Assembly: GCA_017428285.1 (NCBI GenBank)
Contig: JAFRRE010000018.1
Span: 1 to 53,553 of the forward strand
Direction of reading: 5' to 3'
From: Bacteroidales bacterium
GTDB taxonomy: Bacteria; Bacteroidota; Bacteroidia; Bacteroidales; F082
DNA: 53,553 bases
Within the stretch, counting starts at the first letter, position 1, and the number at the start of each line of letters is the position of its first letter. The notes below the pieces were generated by a model. The model was given only the letters and a program-made list of their open reading frames with translations, had not been told where the DNA came from and searched no databases. The translations under genes and the position numbers were made by a program. Shown piece by piece: positions 31,486 through 40,232 of this stretch.

Positions 31486-32976
31486 ATGTATAGAAAACAA
31501 GGATTCAAGACACTAGCTATCATCGTTTTGGCTGGTTTGCTTACTGTTTCATGTTCCAAACAGTCTTCACGCACAACGGGTTGGGCTTACAACGACGCCA
31601 ACAACGGAGGCTTCGAAGTTACTGAGGTGAATGACCAAGAAATCGGCCCTGGCCTGATTGCCATTGAGGGTGGAACTTTCGTGATGGGCGCCACAACCGA
31701 CAACCTGACCTATTCGTGGGACAACTCACCCCGCAAGGTCACCGTGCCTTCCTTCCTGATGGACCGCACCGAGGTCAGCAACGTGGACTACCGGGAATAC
31801 ATCTACTGGTTGAACCGCGTATATGGCCAAAACTATCCTCAGGTGGTACGCAACGCCGCACCCGACACCTTAGTTTGGCGCGACCGTTTGTCGTATAATG
31901 AACCCATGGTTGAAATCTATTTCCGCCATCCTTCCTATAACGACTATCCAGTGGTGGGCGTGACTTGGGTACAAGCCAACGACTACTGTGCCTGGCGTAC
32001 CGACCGTGTCAATGAGCTGATGCTTGTTGATGCTGGCATCCTTGATTGGGACCCTGCACAGCAGGATGAAGAAAACTTCAACACCGATGCCTATCTGGCT
32101 GGCCAATACACTGGTAAGGTGAAGAACGGTAAGAAAGACCTCTCTAAGGGTGGTGATGGCGTGCGCAACATCCGTATGGATGACGGTATCCTATTGCCTT
32201 CTTATCGTCTGCCCACAGAAGCTGAATGGGAATATGCCGCTGTCGGTCTGGTGGGCAACACCAGCAACGAACTTATCAGCGAACGCAAGGTATATCCTTG
32301 GAACGGCGACGGTCTGCGTACCGACAACAAGAGATATATGGGTAGCTTCATGGCCAACTTCAAAAGAGGTCCTGGTGACTATATGGGTGTTGCCGGCAAC
32401 CTGAACGATGGTGCCGCCCTGCCCGCTCCTGTCGGTTCCTACTGGCCCAACGACTACGGTCTGTACAACATGGCTGGCAATGTGGCCGAATGGTGCCAAG
32501 ACGTCTATCGTCCGCTGTCTCACGAAGACGTGGCCGACTATAGCCCCTTCCGTGGTAACGTGTTTACTCGCAAGGCCGTGGATGATGAAGGCTTCCTGCT
32601 GCAGAAAGACTCCCTGGGTCGTATCCGCAGAGAGCCCATCCCACAGGAAGAAGCTGCCAAGCGTCAGAACTACCGTACGAGCTTCAACTCCAACTATGAT
32701 GACGGTGACTACATGTCGGCCATCCGCAACCGTTGGAGCGATCCTCAAGATGACCAGAGTATGTTCACCAAAGAGATGTATGAAGCTGCCACGAATGAAA
32801 ATCCCGGTACGACTCTCATCAGCGATGAATCAAGGGTGTACAAAGGTGGCTCCTGGGCTGACGGTCCTTACTACCTGAGCCCTGGCACACGCCGTTACCT
32901 CAACCAGAACCAATCCGCTTCGACCATCGGCTTCCGTTGCGCGATGAACAAGGTGGGCAGTTCCTTTGCAAAGTAA
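31486..32976 (+). CDS. gldJ: gliding motility/T9SS lipoprotein GldJ
   Basis: A 496-aa lipoprotein (lipobox TVSC, Cys23) with an FGE-sulfatase/SUMF1-type fold: FVMGATTDN, the VSNVDYREYIYWLN helix, YRLPTEAEWEYAA, NMAGNVAEWCQDV, and a terminal RVYKGGSWADGPYYLSPGTRRYL with GFRCAM. GldJ-type proteins lack sulfatase-activating chemistry. They form the periplasmic ring or scaffold of the T9SS and gliding motor and stabilise GldK. The assignment to GldJ rather than GldK rests on the genomic position between porU/porV and murF, the arrangement known in flavobacteria. Confidence 0.87.
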   Translation: MYRKQGFKTLAIIVLAGLLTVSCSKQSSRTTGWAYNDANNGGFEVTEVNDQEIGPGLIAIEGGTFVMGATTDNLTYSWDNSPRKVTVPSFLMDRTEVSNVDYREYIYWLNRVYGQNYPQVVRNAAPDTLVWRDRLSYNEPMVEIYFRHPSYNDYPVVGVTWVQANDYCAWRTDRVNELMLVDAGILDWDPAQQDEENFNTDAYLAGQYTGKVKNGKKDLSKGGDGVRNIRMDDGILLPSYRLPTEAEWEYAAVGLVGNTSNELISERKVYPWNGDGLRTDNKRYMGSFMANFKRGPGDYMGVAGNLNDGAALPAPVGSYWPNDYGLYNMAGNVAEWCQDVYRPLSHEDVADYSPFRGNVFTRKAVDDEGFLLQKDSLGRIRREPIPQEEAAKRQNYRTSFNSNYDDGDYMSAIRNRWSDPQDDQSMFTKEMYEAATNENPGTTLISDESRVYKGGSWADGPYYLSPGTRRYLNQNQSASTIGFRCAMNKVGSSFAK

Positions 32977-33004
32977 GTAATAGATTCTTTTTCATGATAG
33001 TATT

Positions 33005-33036
33005 GAAGCCGTTTGATCCGTCAGGCGGCTTCTTTC
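33005..33036 (+). terminator. terminator after gldJ
   Basis: GAAGCCG (33005-33011) pairs with CGGCTTC (33026-33032) over a 14-nt loop, followed by TTTCATT. The U tract is weak. Confidence 0.55.
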
Positions 33037-33067
33037 ATTAAAACCCAAGGGCCCTTGATCTGGCGTT

Positions 33068-33098
33068 CCCTGAGAACCATCGAAGGGTCGAAGGGTCC
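33068..33098. repeat. degraded TTCGACA-family repeat
   Basis: CCCTGAGAACCATCGAAGGG and a second CGAAGGGTCC recall the CCCTGAGC...GTCGAAGGGCC half of the palindrome family seen at 477-541, but without a matching left arm. Confidence 0.4.
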
Positions 33099-33111
33099 AA
33101 ACCCATAACCA

Positions 33112-34389
33112 ATGTTAGAAACGATATATCATAATTACCTCAAGGCTCATAAAGTCTCCACCGACAGCCGCAAGATTGAAAAAGACACTGTATTCTTCGC
33201 CTTAAAAGGCGAGAACTTCGACGCCAACGACTTCGCCCTGCAAGTGGCCGAGCAAGGTGTGGCCAGCCTTGTCGTCGCAGACAGGAAAAACCTGCCCATG
33301 CATGAACGTATCCTCGTTGTAGATGACGTTTTGAAGACTTTGCAGGATCTCGCCGCCTATCACCGCGCTCAGAGCAAAGCTATTGTGCTTTCCATCACTG
33401 GCACCAATGGTAAGACTACCACCAAGGAACTTGTCTCAGCAGTGCTGGCCAAGAAATACAACATCATCCATACGATGGGCAACCTCAACAACCATATCGG
33501 CGTACCTCTCACCCTGCTGAGCATCGAGCCAGAGACCGAGATTGCTGTCGTGGAGATGGGTGCCAACCACCCTGGTGAAATCGACTTCCTTTGCAAGATC
33601 GCCGACCCCGACTATGGTCTCATCACCAACATCGGGAAGGCACATTTGGAAGGCTTCGGTAGCTTTGAGGGCGTCATCAAAACCAAGACTGAACTATATC
33701 GACATATCAAGGCTCATGGCAAGGCCGTATTTGTCAATCAAGGCAACCCGCTGCTATGGGAGCAATCCGAGGGTCAGGAACGCATCAGCTATGGCAGGCA
33801 TTGCGCCGCCTTCTGCCCTGTGGTCCCTGCCGCCTGCAATCCATATTTGAGCGTCGGCTGGAGGGAGCACCTCATCCAAACCCATCTCGTGGGCAGCTAC
33901 AACTTCGAGAATGTGGCAGCCGCCATTGGCGTGGGTCAGTATTTCGAGGTGGATGAGAATGCCATCATCGAGGCCTTGGAGGCCTACACGCCCACCAACA
34001 GTCGCTCGCAGGTGGTTGAGACACAGAAGAACCGCGTCATCATGGACGCCTACAACGCCAACCCCACCTCCATGCGCGCTGCCTTAATTAACTTCGCCAG
34101 CATTTGTGGAGAGCAACACCTATTAATATTAGGTGACATGCGCGAGTTAGGCACGGCTTCCGAAGAAGAACACCGCAACATCCTCGGATTGATGAAGGAG
34201 TTGAAATTCAAGGAGGCTTTGTTGGTCGGTTCGAACTTCAGCGCTTACAACGAGAACCCTGATTGGAGGACCTTCGATAATGTCCAGAACCTGTGTCAAT
34301 ATCTTGAAAGCAGTCCTGTTAGCGGAAAAACGATACTCGTCAAAGGCTCTAATAGCATACAATTGGGAAAAGTGTTACCGCTGTTATAG
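33112..34389 (+). CDS. murF: UDP-N-acetylmuramoyl-tripeptide--D-alanyl-D-alanine ligase MurF
   Basis: The 425-aa protein has the three-domain Mur ligase layout: STDSRKIEKDTVFFALKGENFDANDF at the N-terminus, ATP-binding ITGTNGKTTTKEL at about 94-106, MGANHPGEI, and C-terminal DAYNANPTSMRAAL and LGDMRELG. MurF adds D-Ala-D-Ala to UDP-MurNAc-tripeptide in the cytosol, the last cytoplasmic step of the peptidoglycan stem peptide. Its position directly after gldJ is a conserved Bacteroidetes arrangement, and anmK follows on the same strand. Confidence 0.97.
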   Translation: MLETIYHNYLKAHKVSTDSRKIEKDTVFFALKGENFDANDFALQVAEQGVASLVVADRKNLPMHERILVVDDVLKTLQDLAAYHRAQSKAIVLSITGTNGKTTTKELVSAVLAKKYNIIHTMGNLNNHIGVPLTLLSIEPETEIAVVEMGANHPGEIDFLCKIADPDYGLITNIGKAHLEGFGSFEGVIKTKTELYRHIKAHGKAVFVNQGNPLLWEQSEGQERISYGRHCAAFCPVVPAACNPYLSVGWREHLIQTHLVGSYNFENVAAAIGVGQYFEVDENAIIEALEAYTPTNSRSQVVETQKNRVIMDAYNANPTSMRAALINFASICGEQHLLILGDMRELGTASEEEHRNILGLMKELKFKEALLVGSNFSAYNENPDWRTFDNVQNLCQYLESSPVSGKTILVKGSNSIQLGKVLPLL

Positions 34390-34401
34390 AATGCGGAATT
34401 A

Positions 34402-34475
34402 GGAATGATGAATGCTGAATGTCGCAATGCGACGCTGGGCTTTGCCCCCATTCAGCATTCAACATTCAGCATTCC
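34402..34475. repeat. cloverleaf-like palindrome between murF and anmK
   Basis: Outer arms GGAATGATGAATGCTGAATG (34402-34421) and the complementary CATTCAACATTCAGCATTCC (34456-34475) match at 18 of 20 positions. Inside lie two small hairpins, GTCGC-AAT-GCGAC (34421-34433) and GGGC-TTT-GCCC. It is probably a mobile intergenic palindrome or an mRNA stabiliser. Confidence 0.65.
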
Positions 34476-34492
34476 AAATAAAAACGTCACCA

Positions 34493-35548
34493 ATGAAAGA
34501 AACCACCGCCATAGGACTCATGTCGGGCAGCTCGTTGGACGGGCTGGATATCGCCCTTGTGCGCTTCCAAGAAGAGGAGGACAAATATCACTTCCAAATC
34601 TTGCAGGCCGAGACCCTACCCTATCCCGAATACTGGACCGATCAACTCTCCGAAGCCTTCCACAAGCAGCCCGAAGACCTAGTACAGCTGGACAAGGACT
34701 ACGGCAAATACCTCGGAGAGCAAGTCTTGGCTTTTGCCATGAAGCACAATGCTACGCCCGACTTTGTGGCTTCGCACGGCCACACCATCTTCCATCGCCC
34801 CGAGGAGCATTACACCTTGCAAATCGGCGACGGGCAGGAACTGGCCAAGGCTTGTGGCTTCACCGTCATCGATGACTTCCGCAGCGAAGATGTCAGCAAG
34901 GGCGGACAAGGAGCGCCACTGGTTCCCATCGGCGACAAATTGCTTTTTGGCGACTATGAGATTTGTCTCAACATCGGCGGCATCGCCAACGTCTCATACG
35001 ACGAAAACGGCAAGCGCATCGCCTTCGACCTCTGCATTGCCAACCAAGCCCTTAATTATCTCGCCCAGATGAAAGGTCTACCCTACGACCGCGATGGCGA
35101 GCTGGCCCGTAGCGGCGAGGTCGACATTACGCTGCTGAAACAGCTGAACAGGCATCCTTTCTATGGGCTGTACCCACCCAAATCGTTGGGAAGAGAGTTC
35201 TTCGAAGCGAACCAGAAAGAGCTCTTGCAAGGCCTCTCCGTTCCAGATTTGTTGGCCACTTTTGTAGAACACATCGCTTTGCAAATCGCATTGGGAGTGA
35301 GTCATCTGCCCAAGGGAAAGATTCTCGTCACCGGTGGCGGTGCGAGGAACAAGTTCCTTATGGAGCGCCTGCAAGCCCGTAGTTCACATGAGGTCGTTAT
35401 CCCCGAAAAGATGATCATCGACTACAAGGAGGCTTTGGTCTTTGCTTTCCTTGGACTGCTTCGCATGGAAGACAAGACCAATGTGCTGTCTTCGGTAACT
35501 GGAGCAGAGAGTGATAGTTGCAGTGGGCGGATTTGGAAGCCCTGCTAA
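34493..35548 (+). CDS. anmK: anhydro-N-acetylmuramic acid kinase AnmK
   Basis: The 351-aa kinase of the ASKHA fold has the N-terminal phosphate loop IGLMSGSSLDGLDIALV, VASHGHTIFHRP, VIDDFRSEDVSKGGQGAPLVP, NIGGIANVSY and C-terminal VTGGGARNKFLMERL. It opens and phosphorylates 1,6-anhydro-MurNAc released during wall turnover to give MurNAc-6-P for recycling. The frame runs 27 codons upstream into the repeat; the ATG at 34493 (MKETTAIGLMSG) is right. It pairs functionally with murF upstream. Confidence 0.96.
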   Translation: MKETTAIGLMSGSSLDGLDIALVRFQEEEDKYHFQILQAETLPYPEYWTDQLSEAFHKQPEDLVQLDKDYGKYLGEQVLAFAMKHNATPDFVASHGHTIFHRPEEHYTLQIGDGQELAKACGFTVIDDFRSEDVSKGGQGAPLVPIGDKLLFGDYEICLNIGGIANVSYDENGKRIAFDLCIANQALNYLAQMKGLPYDRDGELARSGEVDITLLKQLNRHPFYGLYPPKSLGREFFEANQKELLQGLSVPDLLATFVEHIALQIALGVSHLPKGKILVTGGGARNKFLMERLQARSSHEVVIPEKMIIDYKEALVFAFLGLLRMEDKTNVLSSVTGAESDSCSGRIWKPC

Positions 35549-35693
35549 AGCATTTCGCTTCTTATTCATTTACAACAACATATCCGACAGCAAACGACAA
35601 CAAACGACTGCTGTCGACTACAAACGTTTATTCAACGGCTTTGTCTTGACAAAAGGTATTTCTTTGCTGTATAATCAGTAAAACAATAAGAAT

Positions 35694-36686
35694 ATGGCAA
35701 AGAAAGAAACCAACACAAAACTTGAAATCACAATTTGTGATATCAAAGGCATTGACAGCATCAATATAGAATCTTTGATACGTGTAATAAGAGGTCAACA
35801 GGTAATGCTTGATTCTGATTTGGCGATGTTGTATGGCGTTGAAACCAAGAGATTGAACGAACAGGTGAAACGAAATCTCAATCGTTTTCCGGAGGATTTC
35901 ATGTTTCAACTCACTCATGATGAGGCAGTTAGTCTAAGATCACAAATTGTTACCTTAAACGAAGAGAAAAATTCTTTAAGGTCGCAAATTGCGACCATAA
36001 ACGAGGAAGAAGTAATCTTGAAGTCGCAAATTGCGACATCAAGTTGGGGAGGCACTCGAAAACTTCCCTATGCCTTCACCCGCAATGGCATCGCCATGCT
36101 CAGCAGCGTTTTAAGGTCTGATACTGCTGTGGAAGTCAACATCCGCATCATGCGCGCATTTACCATGATTCCGCAACTCGTCAATCACAACACGCAGATT
36201 ATTGAGCGCATCTTCAACATTGAGCAGCATCAACAAGAAACAGACAAAACGATTAAGGTTATTCTTGATAGAATCGAGGACGTTAGTCCAAAACTCCTCC
36301 CCGAGCAAGTCTTCCCAACCGGTTGCGTCTGGGATGCATGGACTTACATCTCCGACCTCATTCGAAGTGCCCGACAAAGGATTGTCTTGATTGACAACTA
36401 TGTTGACGACCGAGTACTTTCCATGTTCACCAAACGAGTCGATGGCGTTTCGGCGACCATCCACACTCGGCATAATGAACAATTCCTCACCGACCTAAAG
36501 AAGCACAACGCCCAATATCCAAAAATCGATTTCATCCAACTGACACACCGGAATCATGACCGTTTCCTAATCATAGACGACAAAGTCTATCTGTTAGGCG
36601 CCAGTTTGAAGGATATGGGGGCAGGGCTTTGTGCGGTTACTGAAATGACTATTGCGCCGGAGGTAATTTTGGGGATGGTGAAGTAA
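35694..36686 (+). CDS. ORF6N domain protein with PLD-like C-terminal region
   Basis: The 330-aa protein has an ORF6N DNA-binding domain at about 27-145 (LIRVIRGQQVMLDSDLAMLYGVETKRLNEQVKRNLNRFPEDFMFQL ... PYAFTRNGIAMLSSVL), a helical linker (NHNTQIIERIFNIEQHQQE), and a C-terminal part with THRNHDRFLIIDDKVYLLGASLKDMG resembling a degenerate phospholipase-D-like HxD/K motif. ORF6N proteins are related to phage antirepressors but are common in Bacteroidetes chromosomes. An insertion of three SxxSQIxTxNEE units lies in the middle and is encoded around GTCGC palindromes. Function unknown. Confidence 0.8.
   Translation: MAKKETNTKLEITICDIKGIDSINIESLIRVIRGQQVMLDSDLAMLYGVETKRLNEQVKRNLNRFPEDFMFQLTHDEAVSLRSQIVTLNEEKNSLRSQIATINEEEVILKSQIATSSWGGTRKLPYAFTRNGIAMLSSVLRSDTAVEVNIRIMRAFTMIPQLVNHNTQIIERIFNIEQHQQETDKTIKVILDRIEDVSPKLLPEQVFPTGCVWDAWTYISDLIRSARQRIVLIDNYVDDRVLSMFTKRVDGVSATIHTRHNEQFLTDLKKHNAQYPKIDFIQLTHRNHDRFLIIDDKVYLLGASLKDMGAGLCAVTEMTIAPEVILGMVK
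35938..36037. repeat. tandem 42-bp units with GTCGCAAATTGCGAC palindromes inside the ORF6N gene
   Basis: GTCGCAAATTGCGAC occurs at 35981-35995 and 36023-36037, and a decayed relative (ATCACAAATTGTTAC) one unit earlier. The period is 42 bp (14 codons), so copy number could change without shifting frame. Confidence 0.75.
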
Positions 36687-36777
36687 TGCCATTAAAAGTC
36701 GAAAAGCAGAAAGCCTATTATCAGAACGATTCCGACAAATATCGTTTACCAGATTAACCGAAAAAACACAAGAAATA

Positions 36778-36826
36778 GGTTAGTCGATTAACCGATTTTT
36801 TGATAAAAACGGTTATTGTATTAACC
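36778..36826. promoter_or_regulatory. twin operator-like palindromes GGTTA-N6-TAACC
   Basis: GGTTAGTCGATTAACC (36778-36793) and GGTTATTGTATTAACC (36811-36826) share a 5-bp-arm, 6-bp-spacer dyad. Their centres are 33 bp apart, about three helical turns. The second covers the region just upstream of the -7 box. A lone TTAACC half-site lies at 36754. Confidence 0.6.
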
Positions 36827-36833
36827 TTTTTTG

Positions 36834-36841
36834 TATCTTTG
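36834..36841 (+). promoter_or_regulatory. -7 box for the ATPase gene
   Basis: TATCTTTG, 23 nt before the ATG at 36865. It lies 7 nt downstream of the second palindrome. Confidence 0.6.
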
Positions 36842-36864
36842 CAGCCTAAAGACAAACGGAAAAG

Positions 36865-38061
36865 ATGGAAACGTTATTCAAAAAACACCAGATTCTGATT
36901 TCACAGGTAAGTATGGATATCGTCCGAGAGACGATTAATACCATTTCGTGGGAAAAACAATTGGTGGGCATTCGAGGTTCGCGAGGCGTAGGAAAAACCA
37001 CACTGATGCGGCAGTATATCAAGAAAAACTATGGCGTCAAACCTGGCGAGGCGCTTTATTGCGTATTGGACAGCCTCTATTTCAGCAACCACAGCCTGCT
37101 TCAGTTGGCTGAAACTTTCCACTTGATGGGCGGCAAGCACCTTTTCCTCGACGAGGTACACAAATATCCCACATGGAGCAAGGAAATCAAGGAAATCATC
37201 GACCTCTATCCCGACATGAAAATCACCTTTTCGGGATCATCCCTTTTGCAGATTCTCAATGCCGATGCCGACCTCTCACGTCGTGTGCTGAGTTACGACA
37301 TGGCAGGACTGTCGTTTCGCGAGTTCCTCCATTTCTACAAAGGCATTCAATTCCCCGTGAAGAGTCTTGATGATATTCTTTCCGATGCCTATAACATCTG
37401 TATGGAAATCAACAAACTATGTCGGCCTCAACAGCTTTTTGAGCAGTATCTTCGTGCGGGATACTATCCTTTTTATGACGGCAACGAGGAGGAATATTAC
37501 AGCCGTATCGAGAATGTCATCAATTTCATTATTGAGCAGGAAATGACACAATTTTGCGGAGTTGAATTTTCCAACACACGTAAAATCAAGGCTTTGCTGG
37601 TTTTCTTGGCAGAGAATGTTCCCTACGAAGTGAACATTGCCAAGCTGTCAACTTATTTGGAACTTAATAAGCAGACGGTGTTGTCCTACCTCGCGAATAT
37701 GGAACGCGCCGAACTTTTGCATCTGCTTTATTCCGACAACAAGTCGGTGACGCGCCTACAAAAGCCCGACAAGATTTACCTGCACAACCCCAACATGTTC
37801 TATGCCCTCGGGCAACGCAATGAGATTGGAACCATCCGCGAATGTTTTGCTGTCAACCAACTCTCTGTGAAACATACAGTTGAATACGGAAAGGCCCAAG
37901 GCGATTTCCGTATTGACGGGCACATTACAGTAGAAGTGGGCGGACAAGACAAGACCTTCGACCAAATCGCGAACATCCCTGATTCCTACATCCTTGCCGA
38001 CATGATGGAACACCCCATAGGAAAGAAGCTGCCCTTATGGATTGTAGGACTAACCTATTAA
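36865..38061 (+). CDS. AAA-family ATP-binding protein (DUF4143 type)
   Basis: The 398-aa protein has Walker A GSRGVGKTTLMRQY at about 39-52, Walker B HLFLDEVHKYPTWS, sensor-like ITFSGSSLLQI, then a winged-helix-like middle and a C-terminal DUF4143/nuclease-like end (VEVGGQDKTFDQIANIPDSYILAD). Such ATPases are numerous in Bacteroidetes and archaea and often lie near mobile or defence genes; their substrates are not established. Strong palindromes at its promoter suggest it is repressed by a dimeric regulator, perhaps itself or the adjacent ORF6N protein (inference). Confidence 0.88.
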   Translation: METLFKKHQILISQVSMDIVRETINTISWEKQLVGIRGSRGVGKTTLMRQYIKKNYGVKPGEALYCVLDSLYFSNHSLLQLAETFHLMGGKHLFLDEVHKYPTWSKEIKEIIDLYPDMKITFSGSSLLQILNADADLSRRVLSYDMAGLSFREFLHFYKGIQFPVKSLDDILSDAYNICMEINKLCRPQQLFEQYLRAGYYPFYDGNEEEYYSRIENVINFIIEQEMTQFCGVEFSNTRKIKALLVFLAENVPYEVNIAKLSTYLELNKQTVLSYLANMERAELLHLLYSDNKSVTRLQKPDKIYLHNPNMFYALGQRNEIGTIRECFAVNQLSVKHTVEYGKAQGDFRIDGHITVEVGGQDKTFDQIANIPDSYILADMMEHPIGKKLPLWIVGLTY

Positions 38062-38074
38062 GGTGCCACTAAAG

Positions 38075-38107
38075 TTTGTAGGCATTACACTGAATTTTGT
38101 ATTTTTG
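38075..38107 (+). promoter_or_regulatory. promoter of the flippase-methyltransferase-glycosyltransferase operon
   Basis: TTTG (38075-38078) and TATTTTTG (38100-38107) with a 21-nt spacer: the best full -33/-7 match in the window. Confidence 0.65.
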
Positions 38108-38134
38108 CGTTCAATAAGAGTCAATGAAAGTCCC

Positions 38135-39430
38135 GTGTTCAAGAAAATCCTAAATACCTTTGGAACCAAGATACTGGCGGCAGCCCTTAACTTCGCTATT
38201 GCCATTATCATCTCCCAGACCTTGGGCGATACAGGCAAAGGTACGCAGGCGCTTCTTTTGACTACGATCTCCTTCATCCTCATCTTCTCTGACATCATCT
38301 GCGGCGCAAGCATCATCTACCTTGCCCCGCGCCATTCGTTCAAGAAGATTCTGGTAGCCTCCACGGTATGGGCCGCCCTCATTGCTGTGATCATGGGCTT
38401 CGCCATCTGGCTGTTCTATCCGAAGCTGGCGCCCGACTTGGTGGCACATGTGGCCATCCTGTCGTTCATCTCCTCACTCAGTAATATCAACTTCCGCTTC
38501 TTGGTCGGCAAGGAGGAAATCAAAAAGGCCAACTACAACACGCTGCTCCAACCCGTGCTTTTGGCCTTGACTTTGGTCATCTATTATATCTTGCTGAAGC
38601 GAACCGACATCTACGGCTATGTCATCGGGCTGTATGCCGCATACGGTGGTACTTTCCTGCTGGGTGTCTGGATGTTGCGCAAGGAATATGCTAACCTGCG
38701 TCATGACACGGACAAGGATTACAAACCCGTTTTGAAAGACCTCTTCAAATACGGTTTCCTCAACCAGACGGGCCACTTCGTGCAGTTCTTCAACCTGCGC
38801 TTGAGTTACTATCTGTTGGACAAATACATCAGTGTGGGACGCGTGGGAGTATTCTCCAACGCCCTCTCGCTCGCCGAGGCCATATGGATTATCAGCAACA
38901 GTATTGCACTCGTAGAATATGCCCGCATCGCCAATGCCGACGACCGCGCCTACGCGCAAAAGCTCACCCTCGATTTAGGCAAGATCTGTCTTCTTATCTC
39001 TGCCTTGGCCGTTGTGGTGTTGTGCCTGCTGCCGCCTGCAATCTACACCTTCGTCTTCGGTCCCGAGTTTGGCGAAATGGCGGGACTTATCCGCATCCTT
39101 GCTCCAGGCATCCTGCTGTACTGTATTTTCCTCATCCTCGGACACTATTACTCAGGCACCGGACGTTATCAGATGAACACCTTTGCGGCACTCTGCGGAC
39201 TGGTCGTCACCTTTGTCTGCGGCTTCACGCTGATACCTCGCTATGACGTCACAGGTGCAGCCATCACCTCGGCAGTGTCATATACGGTCAATGCTGTGTT
39301 CCTGTTCGTGTTCTTCATCAAGGAGTCACGCTTCAAAGGTCGCGACTTCCTATTGACCAAGGGCGAGATACAGAACTACATCACTGAACTGAAACAACAA
39401 TTCTTGAAACAACCTACCGAAAATGAATAA
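38135..39430 (+). CDS. oligosaccharide flippase family protein (Wzx/MATE-like)
   Basis: About twelve to fourteen hydrophobic segments in 431 aa with the MOP-superfamily opening FKKILNTFGTKILAAALNFAIAIIISQTLG and a late GPEFGEMAGLIRILAPGILLYCIFLILGHYYSGTGRYQ block. It should flip a lipid-linked glycan across the inner membrane. No in-frame ATG lies near. The GTG at 38135, preceded by AATGAAAG and 27 nt after the promoter, gives the family N-terminus; an earlier GTG at 38063 would lie upstream of the promoter. The stop overlaps the next gene by 8 nt. Confidence 0.9.
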   Translation: MFKKILNTFGTKILAAALNFAIAIIISQTLGDTGKGTQALLLTTISFILIFSDIICGASIIYLAPRHSFKKILVASTVWAALIAVIMGFAIWLFYPKLAPDLVAHVAILSFISSLSNINFRFLVGKEEIKKANYNTLLQPVLLALTLVIYYILLKRTDIYGYVIGLYAAYGGTFLLGVWMLRKEYANLRHDTDKDYKPVLKDLFKYGFLNQTGHFVQFFNLRLSYYLLDKYISVGRVGVFSNALSLAEAIWIISNSIALVEYARIANADDRAYAQKLTLDLGKICLLISALAVVVLCLLPPAIYTFVFGPEFGEMAGLIRILAPGILLYCIFLILGHYYSGTGRYQMNTFAALCGLVVTFVCGFTLIPRYDVTGAAITSAVSYTVNAVFLFVFFIKESRFKGRDFLLTKGEIQNYITELKQQFLKQPTENE

Positions 39431-40229
39431 ACTCCATAAATTCACCAAAGCCCTTGGGCGCATCATCAGGCATCCTTATCTGCTTAACCTTGTCTTGCAA
39501 GACGAAGGCAGCAACAAGGAAGACGTCATCAGGAAATATGGTCTCAGTGACGGTCTGCCCGTCATCGAAATCAACGAATTGTTCCTGAACTTCCATGAAA
39601 TCGCAAAGCCTTACGCCTATCTCTCGGGTGCCACCATGCCCATCGATATTGCCTTGCTGCGCGCCTTGGCAAAACGTTATGCGGTGAAGGACTACTTCGA
39701 AATCGGCACCTGGCGTGGTGAGAGCGTGGCCAATTTGGCCGATGTGGCTGAGCATTGCGTCACTTTCAACTTGCCGAAAGAAGATATCATCAAGCTGACC
39801 GACAACCAGCTTTATGCTGATTTGCACAGCTTCTTCAGCAAGGATCTAAGCAATGTTGAACAGCTTTATGGTGACTCTCAGACCTTTGACTTCGGCCCGC
39901 ACTTTGGCAAGTACGACATGGTCTTTGTTGACGGCGACCACCATTACGAGAGCGTAAAGAAAGACAGCGAAACCGCCTTCAAACTGTTGAAAGGTGAGCG
40001 CAGTATCATCGTGTGGCACGACTACGGCCTCGATCCCGAGACCATCCGATGGGACGTGATGGGCGCCATCCTTGACGGTGCGCCTGCAGAGAAACGCAAG
40101 CATATCTATCATGTTTCCAACACCTTGTGTGCCGTGTATTTGCCTGATGACTTCGCCACGCACAAGCTCGTGCCGTATGAGACGCCCAAGAAATACTTTG
40201 AAATTGATATTAAAACGCATATTTGCTAA
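39423..40229 (+). CDS. class I SAM-dependent methyltransferase
   Basis: The 268-aa protein has FEIGTWRGESVANLA (motif I, AdoMet-binding loop) near residue 91 and YDMVFVDGDHHYESVKKD (Methyltransf_24-type metal/substrate segment) near 180. The N-terminal 85 residues are helical. The acceptor is unknown. Its place between a flippase and a glycosyltransferase, with 8-nt and 3-nt junctions, points to modification of a surface glycan or of a sugar donor. Confidence 0.85.
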   Translation: MNKLHKFTKALGRIIRHPYLLNLVLQDEGSNKEDVIRKYGLSDGLPVIEINELFLNFHEIAKPYAYLSGATMPIDIALLRALAKRYAVKDYFEIGTWRGESVANLADVAEHCVTFNLPKEDIIKLTDNQLYADLHSFFSKDLSNVEQLYGDSQTFDFGPHFGKYDMVFVDGDHHYESVKKDSETAFKLLKGERSIIVWHDYGLDPETIRWDVMGAILDGAPAEKRKHIYHVSNTLCAVYLPDDFATHKLVPYETPKKYFEIDIKTHIC

Positions 40230-40232
40230 GCG

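Noticed and set aside
38063..38134. GTG at 38063 as flippase start
   Set aside because: It lies upstream of the TTTG/TATTTTTG promoter and adds a non-family N-terminus. The GTG at 38135 fits family length and promoter position.
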